From the NCBI GenBank assembly GCA_964431685.1, contig CAYSLA010000061.1, forward strand, positions 1 to 19,777: DNA of 19,777 bases, read 5' to 3'. Made by a program: the position numbers and the translations under genes. Source of the DNA: CAYSLA01 sp964431685. Its GTDB lineage: Bacteria > Armatimonadota > UBA5829. The notes under the pieces were generated by a model, which searched no databases, was not told the DNA's origin, and worked only from the letters and a program-made list of their open reading frames with translations. This document shows positions 1-8,200 of this stretch, piece after piece. Position 1 is the stretch's first letter, and the number at the start of each line of letters is the position of its first letter.

Positions 1-2
1 GC

Positions 3-1440
3 CAGGAAGTCATCGCCTACTGCCGGTCGAGAAGCGACGAATCCGGAATCACCTATCACGTCTCTCTGGCGCAGCACACAACTGGTGGTTGGACACTGGA
101 GGACATCGCCACTGTGGGCGGCTCGACCGGCCCAGCGGCAGTGATCGACGAGGACGGTGTTGTGCACATGTGCTTTGCTGATCCGAGTTCTGGACAGTTG
201 AAGCTGGCAAGTAGACCGACTGNNNNNNNNNNNNNNNNNNNNNNNNNNNNNNNNNNNNNNNNNNNNNNNNNNNNNNNNNNNNNNNNNNNNNNNNNNNNNN
301 NNNNNNNNNNNNNNNNNNNNNNGCGGCACATGGAGCATAAAGGTGCTGGATGGCGACATGGGCGAGCCGGTCGTGCCGACTGGCGGCACATGGAGCATAA
401 AGGTGCTGGATGGCGACATGGGCGAGCCGGTCGTGCCTTATCCTTCTATTGCACTGCTCCCGGCGGGTGGCGTGGCCGTGGCCTACTTCGTTCACCAGAC
501 GGGCGCTGCGCATCTTAACTACGGAGTCTGGGATGGGACTTCGCTGCATAGTCAGCCGGTGGCAACGCTGCAGGTAGACGGTCCGTACGACTGTTCATTG
601 GCGGTCTCCGGACAGGGCAGTCCATCGATAGCGTACCGTGACTCGGGCGCAGACTGTTTGAAGCACGCGTGGCGGGCTGGAGGAACGTGGTTGACCGAGA
701 CGGTGGATGCTTCTCCGGGGTCCGGCTCGGGTGTTTCCCTGTGTGCTGATTCGACAGGAACGGTCTCGGCAGCATACGTGGGCAGGCTGGCGGATGAAGT
801 CATGTATGCGTGGGCCATTGCCCCCATTTCCTCGGGAGGCGCCAAGAGCAAGCCGGAAGGCAGCATGGTTCAGCTTTCGGGAGTTGTCTCATCGACAGAT
901 GGCGGCGAGCTGGGGTCTTCTCTATACGTACAGGATATAGACCGTTCCTGCGGCATCCAGCTTCTTTTCACGGCGCAGGTTCCGGCCGTGACCCGCGGGA
1001 TGCTGCTTGATATACAGGGTGCGGTAGCGAATCACTCAGGCGAAGTTGCGCTAGTCGACCCGACAGTCAGGCAGTTGGGAACCGCGGCGTTTCCCAAACC
1101 GTTGCGCGTTGCAGTTCGTTCTTTGGGCGGAGGCGACTTCTTCTGGAATCCTGGCCCGCCGGCCATCGGGCAGATGGGCGTTCGCGGCGGAAGTGGCCTG
1201 AGCAACATCGGCCTGCTGGTGACGGTGTCGGGCCGCGCAGAAGCCATCGGTTCCGCCTACTTCACACTTGATGATGGCTCCTCCGCGCCCGTGAAATGCT
1301 GGTGTTCCGGGATCGTGCCGCCGCCGCTGAACTGTTACGTACGTGTTACCGGCATCAGTTCGTGCCAGCAGGAAGATACGGAACTCGTTTCGTTGCTGCG
1401 CGTTCGCTCCGCTGCGGATATCGTGATTGTGCCGGAGTGA
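3..1440 (+). CDS. Partial beta-propeller protein with C-terminal OB-like module
   Basis: The 5' end lies outside the window. Before the N run the coding frame starts at position 3; after it the frame starts at position 1 modulo 3. The shift is explained by the arbitrary gap length, and abutting the two sides restores one frame. The first half consists of propeller-type repeats: 'LKHAWRAGGTW' followed by 'SVSLCADSTGTVSAAYV'-like strands, and an earlier copy beginning 'LKLASRPT'. They resemble six-bladed sialidase- or BNR-like blades without strict Asp boxes. From about position 820 to the stop there is a roughly 200-residue module containing 'SLYVQDIDRSCGIQLL', 'GLSNIGLLVTVSGRA', 'YFTLDDGS' and 'YVRVTGISS'. 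This is homologous to the C-terminus of the subtilase at 9689-13003 and resembles tandem OB-fold repeats. The role is probably extracellular binding; no catalytic motif is visible. The gene ends in TGA, 37 bp before the convergent gene. Confidence 0.8.
223..322. other. Assembly gap of 100 N inside the propeller gene
   Basis: The run is exactly 100 N, the conventional placeholder for a gap of unknown size. The left edge ends CCGACTG and the right edge begins GCGGCACATGG. That same junction, CCGACTGGCGGCACATGG, occurs intact 60 bp downstream. Joining the two edges with no missing bases keeps the reading frame and gives a regular propeller blade, so the real gap may be close to zero. Confidence 0.95.
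323..437 (+). repeat. 60-bp tandem duplication next to the assembly gap
   Basis: Bases 323-377 are repeated identically at 383-437, a period of 60 bp or 20 codons, coding for 'GGTWSIKVLDGDMGEPVVP' twice. The neighbouring blades fit only one copy of this segment. An unmerged contig overlap is therefore more likely than a true 20-residue insertion, although a genuine tandem expansion that broke the assembly cannot be excluded. Confidence 0.9.
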
Positions 1441-1451
1441 TCTGAGCCCGT

Positions 1452-1503
1452 TGTCTCGGGATTTTGGACTCATCAGCTTAGTGCAAGTCGAAATCCCGAG
1501 ACA
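1452..1503. terminator. 13-bp perfect inverted repeat between convergent genes
   Basis: TGTCTCGGGATTT at 1452-1464 is the exact reverse complement of AAATCCCGAGACA at 1491-1503, with a 26-base loop. The right arm lies in the last codons of the minus-strand gene (Ser-Arg-Asp-Phe) and the left arm in the 37-bp space after the plus-strand stop. The position suits a bidirectional terminator for two convergent genes, but neither strand has a clear T-tract after the stem. A factor-dependent terminator or RNA-stabilising hairpin is equally possible. Confidence 0.45.
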
Positions 1504-3700
1504 TCGTTACTACCAGCACGCAACTATGCGGCGGTATGGTGACGGCTACCCGTCCCTGAGTAACCTCGGATGACTTGTGAGTTAGCCTGCGGCCTGATGT
1601 ATGAACCGTGACGCTGCTGCCCAGTCTGGTGTCATTGAGTTCGACCCGCTGGCGGTGTTCCGTCCAGTTGGCGAGAATAACCCCGAGACGGCCATCTGGT
1701 GACTGCCATGTTGCGTCGAACACTGCGGGAACTCGAAACACACGGCTTTCGCGCTCCCAAGTTACAGTCTTGACTCCATCGATTTGCACCGGTTTGAGCA
1801 TTCGTCCGTAGACGAGGAAATCTCTTCCGGGACCGCGGCGCATGGCCGTGGTTGTGCGGATCACTTCAAGCGCTTGATCGTTGCTGCCCACCTTTGGTTC
1901 CCAAGGCGCCCAGTTGATGGTATCCTTGTTAAGCAGTGTGCCATCGCCGACCATCACCGCACCCGGGATTTCACCCAAAACGCAGTTGTACGAGTTCCGA
2001 ATGGGCAGGTGGTATGGTTCTGGACTCTGTCCCATCCCCCCCTGGATGACAAGGCAATCGTGATACAGATAGTGATATAGAGGCAGGAAGTCATTGTTGT
2101 ATCCGGGTGGAAAGACCCGGCAGTCGCACTGTTGATAAAGCGGCAGAGCGTACTCGCTGGCCGGCTGCTCCGTGGAATGTATGACCTCGGTCTCGCCTCT
2201 TGCCGCAGCTTCGGCGTGGAATTCATCGATGATTCGTGCCATCATCTCGGGCATCCATTTACCGGGCATTGGCGGATGTTCGTGGTCTGCGGCGAAGCAC
2301 GGGAATGTTGACGCACCGAGGTTCTGATCGAAGAACTGAATGGACTCCAGCCCCCAGTCAAGAAGCCTGCCAACGAAGTCGCTGGCGATATCGCGCGTCA
2401 GCTTAGCGCCGATGCAGCACGTATAGCTCCTGCGCCACGGCCGATCCCAGATTTCCTCCCAGGGGGTGCCCTGCGTGGTCTGGCAGACGCTCTGTTCGCC
2501 GTTGTGTTCACGATAGTATTGTTCACCGTCATAGCGGTTCCAGGCGTGAGAGGTCACCCAGCGTGTGCCGTTGCAGAACGATCCCACGTGCCAGCCACGC
2601 TCCCGTGCCATACGGGCGAAGTTTGTCACCGACTCATCCCCGCCGACTGGTGGGAAGCAGTCTGGATAGACCCAGGAGCCGCCGCGCTCCCAACCCATTA
2701 TCACTGCCACCAGAGGCGACTCCACCTTGGTGGCAATACCGTCCAGCAATGGAATGATCTTCTCATACGGCAGGAACTCCTCCACCGGCAGGACTGGTCC
2801 CGCATCCAGGATTCCTTGTGGGCGCACCGTTATGTAGGGAGGCGAATCCAGCAGCCACTGAGGGACGTCGGTGCGCTGGTGGAGTGGGGTGCTCCATTTC
2901 TGCTCACTTGCCCACTGACGGTAGATCTCCGCTGCATCGTACCAGTTGCCAGTGAACGAACCCAGAACAACGTCGTACTCCAGCTTGCGACTGCCACTCA
3001 TTGGCCAATCGCCCACGTGGGCGATTCCGAGCCGGATTCCGGGGTCGCGGTGCACCGGTGCCAGAAGCTTGATGTTGCCTTCAGTATCTTCGCACGCCAG
3101 ATAGAGTCCGGCGTCGTCGTTATAGTAGGCAAGGAACTGAGCGAATGTCCCGCCGGGATAGTGGTAACAGTCGCCGTTTTCAGGAATGAGCTGCCAGGCC
3201 TTGGGCCAATCTGGCTCCAATGTGTCAGGCCGGGGATTCACATACTGTCTCCCCTGAGAGAAGGGCCGGATAGCCACACGGTTCCCTGGGATATCATAGG
3301 ACGCGACCACGACGGGATATTGCACATCTACGATTCGGAGGTCTGCGCGGTTGTCGACGGTTATGCTCCACCGGCTGAATCGATCGGTCTTGCTTGCTGC
3401 AACGTCAATCGTGACATCAAGCTCTCGCCCGTCCACTTGGCTGTAGCGGGCAGTCAGAATCTGCGTGCCATCTTTGGACAATTCGACCGAGACCGTTGTA
3501 GACTTGGCTTGCGAAGACGTAAGCTGACGGTAGTCGTTCTGACCATCCAGATATTGGATGATGAACGCCGGGTGTTCCGGGGCAGAAGCGATGAACTCCT
3601 GCTGGGGTGCAGAGTGACTCCGCAGAGATACGAGCTTTCCTGTGGTCTTCTCGAACGCAAGAGTGTCTGATGATGTCTTGAGACGGATTAGTTCAGTCAT
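1478..3700 (-). CDS. DUF6259-type TIM-barrel glycosidase-like protein
   Basis: A 740-residue protein without a signal peptide, so probably cytoplasmic. Residues 1-270 look like the beta-sandwich that precedes the barrel in distant glycoside hydrolases ('KLVSLRSHSAPQQEFIAS', 'FSRWSITVDNRADLRIVDVQYP'). Residues 280-640 look like a (beta/alpha)8 barrel, with 'VAVIMGWERGGSWVYPD', then 'ESIQFFDQNLGAS' (Asp458), then 'VIHSTEQPASEY' (Glu511, Glu516). By analogy with retaining glycosidases, Asp458 and Glu511 are the best candidate catalytic residues; this is inference. A C-terminal beta domain ends in 'VTIPPHSCVLVV'. The ATG is supported by GGAGG at 3711-3715, ten bases upstream. It lies 34 bp downstream of the UroD-like gene and is probably co-transcribed with it. 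The family has no firmly known substrate; a plant or algal polysaccharide fragment is a reasonable guess. Confidence 0.8.
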   Translation of the reverse strand: MTELIRLKTSSDTLAFEKTTGKLVSLRSHSAPQQEFIASAPEHPAFIIQYLDGQNDYRQLTSSQAKSTTVSVELSKDGTQILTARYSQVDGRELDVTIDVAASKTDRFSRWSITVDNRADLRIVDVQYPVVVASYDIPGNRVAIRPFSQGRQYVNPRPDTLEPDWPKAWQLIPENGDCYHYPGGTFAQFLAYYNDDAGLYLACEDTEGNIKLLAPVHRDPGIRLGIAHVGDWPMSGSRKLEYDVVLGSFTGNWYDAAEIYRQWASEQKWSTPLHQRTDVPQWLLDSPPYITVRPQGILDAGPVLPVEEFLPYEKIIPLLDGIATKVESPLVAVIMGWERGGSWVYPDCFPPVGGDESVTNFARMARERGWHVGSFCNGTRWVTSHAWNRYDGEQYYREHNGEQSVCQTTQGTPWEEIWDRPWRRSYTCCIGAKLTRDIASDFVGRLLDWGLESIQFFDQNLGASTFPCFAADHEHPPMPGKWMPEMMARIIDEFHAEAAARGETEVIHSTEQPASEYALPLYQQCDCRVFPPGYNNDFLPLYHYLYHDCLVIQGGMGQSPEPYHLPIRNSYNCVLGEIPGAVMVGDGTLLNKDTINWAPWEPKVGSNDQALEVIRTTTAMRRGPGRDFLVYGRMLKPVQIDGVKTVTWERESRVFRVPAVFDATWQSPDGRLGVILANWTEHRQRVELNDTRLGSSVTVHTSGRRLTHKSSEVTQGRVAVTIPPHSCVLVVTMSRDFDLH

Positions 3701-3734
3701 TTGGTGATAGCCTCCGTATGGACAATACCGGTTG

Positions 3735-4856
3735 TTAGCCGCACTGAATCAGTTTGGCCTTGGCCTCCAGATAGTATAGGAAATTCTCATAAGAGATGTC
3801 CGGTGGGAAAGTGTGATCCAGGTGTGGAATGTAGCCTCCACAGTCCAGAAGCGGAGGGATTTTGGCTTGCAACTCCTCGTCAATTTGCTTCTTGCCGAGA
3901 GCCAGAGGATGTTTGGCGATGCCCCCGGCGAACGCCAGGTCCTTGCCATACTCCTTACGCAGCCTGACCGGATCCATTCCCGAGGGCTGTTCCATCGGCC
4001 ACAGACACGTAATCCCACACTCGATAATATCGGGAATAAGCGTATCGACCGTGCCATCCGAATCCATCCAGAAATGCTCAATTCCGGCCTTCTTGAAATG
4101 CTCGATTATGCGCTTGTATCTCGGAGCCAGAAACTGCCTGAAGATACTGGGCGAAACCAACGGCGTGCCTTTTCCAGCGAAATCCTCGAAGAAGTTGAAG
4201 TAGTCGAACCGGACTTCCTTGAGAGCCTTATCCACGACTTTGAGGAGAAAGTCGGTGTTGAAGTCCAGCATTTCCTCGACGAAATCCGGATCGTCGTAGA
4301 ACAGATAGGATATGCTTTCGGTGCCCACCCAGCTCCTGAGCCCTGAATACAGACCGAATGTGCCATTGTTGAGCAGGCAAAGCGGGTAGTCTCTGTCTTT
4401 CCATATCTTCACCCACTGATCCCACCATTTCGGATACCGGCCGACGGCATCGGGATTGTAGCGGGTCTTTGTCAGTTGCCGAAAGGTCTCGCGGTCTTTG
4501 ACCGGCCACTCGAGATAGGTATCCATACACATCCTGCCGCCTCGAGAAGTCCCTTCCTTGAGCGCCTTAGTCAAGATACCCTGCCCATTGCGGGCAAGGA
4601 TGTACCTTTCGTCTTCTTCAAGAACCTCTTCGTCAAATGGCGGCATGAGCCAGATGTTGATGTTCGCATAGCAGCGTCTTTCTAAACCAAAGTACGGATC
4701 GCCGTCAAACCAGTTGAGGTCACTCATCTGGTCCAGGCTCAAACCTTCCTTCGCCCAGCGGTCAAGCGTCTGAGGCCAAAACCCGAGTTCGTAGTTTGGC
4801 AGCCGATCCACCGGCTGGAAGTTCAGAACACGTAAGAAACGTTCTCTTCCATTCAT
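3735..4856 (-). CDS. Uroporphyrinogen decarboxylase-superfamily protein (not HemE)
   Basis: 373 residues spanning the whole UroD-like TIM barrel. Family marks are the N-terminus 'MNGRERFLRVLNFQPVDRLP', the central 'NFFEDFAGKGTPLVSP' (around 221-235), 'HFWMDSDGTVDTLIPDIIECG' (261-281) and the C-terminal 'GGYIPHLDHTFPPDISYENF'. This group is far from heme-synthesis HemE. The superfamily also contains corrinoid methyltransferases of the MtaA and CmuA type. Where those carry a zinc His-x-Cys pair, this protein reads His261-x-x-x-Asp-Ser-Asp, so the usual zinc site is not evident. No corrinoid protein or reactivase lies nearby. Start: ATG with GGGAG on the minus strand at about 4867-4871, some ten bases upstream. 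It is the first gene of a probable operon with the DUF6259-type gene, and its promoter is at 4973-5001. A role in modifying or demethylating a sugar-derived compound is possible but unproven. Confidence 0.8.
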   Translation of the reverse strand: MNGRERFLRVLNFQPVDRLPNYELGFWPQTLDRWAKEGLSLDQMSDLNWFDGDPYFGLERRCYANINIWLMPPFDEEVLEEDERYILARNGQGILTKALKEGTSRGGRMCMDTYLEWPVKDRETFRQLTKTRYNPDAVGRYPKWWDQWVKIWKDRDYPLCLLNNGTFGLYSGLRSWVGTESISYLFYDDPDFVEEMLDFNTDFLLKVVDKALKEVRFDYFNFFEDFAGKGTPLVSPSIFRQFLAPRYKRIIEHFKKAGIEHFWMDSDGTVDTLIPDIIECGITCLWPMEQPSGMDPVRLRKEYGKDLAFAGGIAKHPLALGKKQIDEELQAKIPPLLDCGGYIPHLDHTFPPDISYENFLYYLEAKAKLIQCG

Positions 4857-4972
4857 TATAAGCAGTCTCCCTTGGTGTTACTCACGAACAAGTTCTGTGA
4901 CCGTGCGTCTCTAGTCCAGCTATCAGCCGCGCGGCAGACAGCTATCCTGGTGTGTTCATTTCATCATTGGAC

Positions 4973-5001
4973 AGGATACTGTAATGATATTACATTGTCA
5001 A
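4973..5001 (-). promoter_or_regulatory. Sigma70-type promoter of the UroD-like operon
   Basis: On the minus strand there is a perfect TTGACA (complement of 4996-5001), a 17-base spacer and TATCCT (complement of 4973-4978, four of six matches to TATAAT). Transcription would start near 4966, giving a leader of about 110 nt before the ATG at 4856. Confidence 0.65.
4980..4994. promoter_or_regulatory. Palindromic operator inside the promoter spacer
   Basis: TGTAATGATATTACA is a perfect inverted repeat with six-base arms and a three-base centre. It lies wholly between the -35 and -10 elements, where a bound dimeric repressor would block RNA polymerase. The regulator is not in the window, and the motif does not match a family I can name with confidence. 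Confidence 0.55.
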
Positions 5002-5125
5002 GCGTGGATGACTACGATTCAGAGTTGTCCTCGTTTCTAGCCGAGTCGGGGTGTGCCGCAAAGGCCGCATCTGCTCTTTCGACAAAGAACCGTCAGGATT
5101 GCTGGTAGCCGAAAGGGAATTCTCA

Positions 5126-5134
5126 TGGTATACT
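5126..5134 (+). promoter_or_regulatory. Candidate extended -10 promoter for the FGE-like gene
   Basis: TGGTATACT combines an extended -10 TGn with TATACT (five of six to TATAAT). There is no good -35 at 16-18 bases upstream, which extended -10 promoters tolerate. The predicted start near 5141 gives a leader of about 78 nt to the ATG at 5219. Confidence 0.4.
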
Positions 5135-5218
5135 GAAATCAGCGGGGCGCTGTCGCTGCCCGGCAAGTACCTTTGCGCCGCCGCAATACAGTTGTATCGT
5201 GAAGCGAAGCGTCTACGG

Positions 5219-8200
5219 ATGGAGGTTACACAGATTAAGAGAGTTGTTTTTCTGTCCTTTGCAGTGGCATTTATCTGCGCCTGTGGGGTCTCCGCGTGGG
5301 CTCTGCACGCAGTTCGAATATCCGACCTGAGCAATACTCCTCTGCCGCCGAATCCTATCAGAGTCTGGGGTACCGTAACGGGCGTGTCGCCTTACCGGAT
5401 AGGTGACGGGGTCAATGAGATCACGGTCATAGGACTGAGCGCGTCAGTCGGTGATTTTGTTGTGGCCACGGGCAATTTCGGCGACGGTGTACTCACAGTA
5501 ACCGAGACCGCAGAGGTCTACACCGTTTCGGCCACCACCAGGATGGTCTACATCCCCGCTGGGACGTTCCAGATGGGCAACAACGGCAGCGAAGGCTATT
5601 CTCACCTCAATGAGTTGCCGCAACACTCTGTAGTAGTTTCCGAATACTATATTGGCAAACACGAGGTTACTCGCGGCGAATATCGCGAGTTTATGGAGGC
5701 CGGCGGCTACTCAAACCCATTCCTCTGGTCTGCCAGCGGGTGGGCTTGGAAGTCCGGTCTTAGCCGCACCGAGCCGGACGGCTGGGCCGTTCAGCAGGAC
5801 TGGGGAAACCCTCCCGGGTTGTTCACGCAAACGGATGACAGCCCTGTTGTGGGCGTAACTTATTACGAGGCGGAGGCATTCTGCAATTGGGCCGGTGGCC
5901 AGTTGCCGACTGAGGCGCAGTGGGAGAAGGCCGCTCGTTGGACTGGTGGCTACGCGAACGCTTATCCGTGGGGGAACGTGTGGGACAGCGAGAAATGCAA
6001 CAACAGGGACGACGGAAGATACGTTGGTTGGCAGACATCGCCTGTTGGAAGCTATCCGGCTGATTCAAGTCCCTACGGATGCAATGGAATGGGAGGAAAC
6101 GTGCGGGAGTGGTGCCTGGACTGGGCGAAGTCCTATCCCGGTAGCACGAACCCGTTTGATTACACTGGCGTCTGCCGCGCTTTGAGGGGTGGCGGATGGA
6201 GCAGTGACGCCGACAGCACCCGCTGTGCATTCCGTGGCAGCGCGGTTCCCGAGCACAGCGACTTCAGCGTTGGTTTCCGTTTGGTATATGACCGCGAGAT
6301 GGTTCGAATGCCTGGCACACCTTCTGGCAACGCCACCACGATCCCCAACAAATCGGAAACATACACGACATCCGGGTCGTTCTGCAACAGGGGACATGCC
6401 GTGGAGTACTCGTTCGACTGGGGTGACGGGACATCCACACCGTGGTCCACGTCAAGGACGGCTTCCCGCTCGTGGAGCGCTTTGGGAGCGAAGAGCATCA
6501 GAGTCACTGCGCGTTGTCAGATGAACGCGAGTATACTGGCGACGTCAGCGGCGCTGGTCGTCAACGTGATCGAAAAGCCCGGCGACATGATCTACATTCC
6601 AGCCGGGCCATTTGACATGGGAAACCAGGGTGGTGAGGGCTATTCGTACCCTGATGAGGTTCCCTCGCACAACGTCGACCTCTCTGGTTACTACATTGGC
6701 AGGTACGAGGTTACGCGCGGGGAATACCGTCTCTTCATAGATGCCGGTGGATACTCCAACCCCGCATACTGGTCGGAGGAAGGTTGGGTGTGGAAAGGTG
6801 GTCGCACTGAGCCCGACATGTGGCCGGCTCAGCAGGATTGGGGATTCGGCACATTCGTCCAGACAGATTACCATCCGGTTGCCGGCGTGAGTTACCACGA
6901 AGCAGAGGCCTTCTGCAGGTGGGCTGGGGGAAGTCTTCCCACCGAGGCTCAATGGGAGAAGGCGGCGCGGTGGAATGCCGGGACGAGCTACTCCGGCGTC
7001 TACCCCTGGGGAGACATCTGGGATAGTCAGAAATGCCGCAACAGCCTGGACCCAGCGCACACAGGAGTCGCTGAGGTTGGAGGCTACTCAGGCGGCGCGA
7101 GTCCCTATGGCTGTCTTGATATGGCGGGCAACGTGGCTGAGTGGTGCAAAGACAAATATCAAATCGACTACTATTCTCAGACGCCGGTCGATGGTTGGGA
7201 TGATCCGCACGGTCCCGCAAGCGGCAGTTACGTACTCCGTGGTGGTAGTTGGCAGTCGGACGCAGACGGAACACGGTGTGCCAATCGCCACGGTGTCAGC
7301 GACCCGTCGGGCAGCTTCCAGACAGGCTTTCGCATGGTCCGGCAGTCTGCCGATCCTCTAACCAATGCCGTTGTGCCGATTGTCGTGCACTCCGGAGATG
7401 GTACGGATGGATCCGGTGATGTCTACATGCGCGGCAACTGCCGAAGTGATTTTGCAGATGTGTGGTTCGAGGATGCGTCCGGTAGCCGGCTGGACTACTA
7501 CCAGATCAGCAAAGGCAACTGGAGTCTGGAAGCCGATACCCGGCTTGGCACACGTAACTACATCGTCAACGCCAGCATCGGGCGGCTCAACGCCGGAGAC
7601 ATAATTGCCTCCAGTGTGAGCGGCATGCGGGTTGCAGTATCTCCGGATAACGGAGCTACCTGGACGGAGATATTTCCGCACGCCGCAGACGTTCTTGGCG
7701 TGGATTTGTTGGGCAACATCTATATCAGTCGGCTGGGTTGGGGACTCTACCGGGGTGTCTGGAACGAAGACACCGGGCAATGGGACTGGACTCTCAAAAT
7801 CGACATACGTGCGGACGGGTACGAAGACGCAGGTTTCCAGCCATACGCATTCGCAATCAACCAGGATAACGGTTTCATATATGCGGGCCAATACCAGGCA
7901 AACACTCTGCCTTGCGTCATATACGTTTCGCGCGACGGTGGGGCTACCTGGTCCGTAGCCTATACCACTCCGGTTGCGCACGTGCATGGGCTCGACGTTG
8001 ATCCATACACTGGGAAGATATACGCAGGGATAAACAAGATATCGAACGCCGACAACATCCTGGTTGAAGGAGTCGACAATGGTGTTGATGCGGTGACCTG
8101 GGAAGTCAGGATGACTGGCACCCAGTCCTCTGTTACTGACATGCTGTTCACCCCAACGCACATTCTGCTTGGCGGCGATCCCAATGGCCAGCACAACAGT

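Larger units (their letters stand above)
4857..5218. other. Divergent intergenic regulatory region
   Basis: About 360 bp separate the minus-strand UroD-like gene from the plus-strand FGE-like gene. The region holds a minus-strand sigma70-type promoter with an internal palindrome and a weaker plus-strand extended -10 element. The frame of the plus-strand gene stays open back to 5051, but the encoded stretch upstream of 5219 has no signal-peptide or domain character. I read it as leader rather than protein. Confidence 0.7.

Noticed and set aside
2504..3670. A 388-codon open frame on the plus strand opposite the DUF6259-type gene.
   Set aside because: It is the antisense shadow of a clear coding gene, with no recognisable domain and low-complexity, atypical residue use.
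3735..4856. Heme-synthesis gene hemE.
   Set aside because: The sequence belongs to a distant UroD-like branch, sits beside a glycosidase-like gene and has no other heme genes near it.
5051..5218. A 56-residue N-terminal extension of the FGE-like protein.
   Set aside because: It would bury the signal peptide and overlaps the promoter-like element at 5126-5134. No domain is recognisable in it.
5543..7342. FGE-like domains as the variable target of a diversity-generating retroelement.
   Set aside because: These targets often use this fold, but there is no reverse transcriptase, template repeat or adenine-rich variable repeat in the window.
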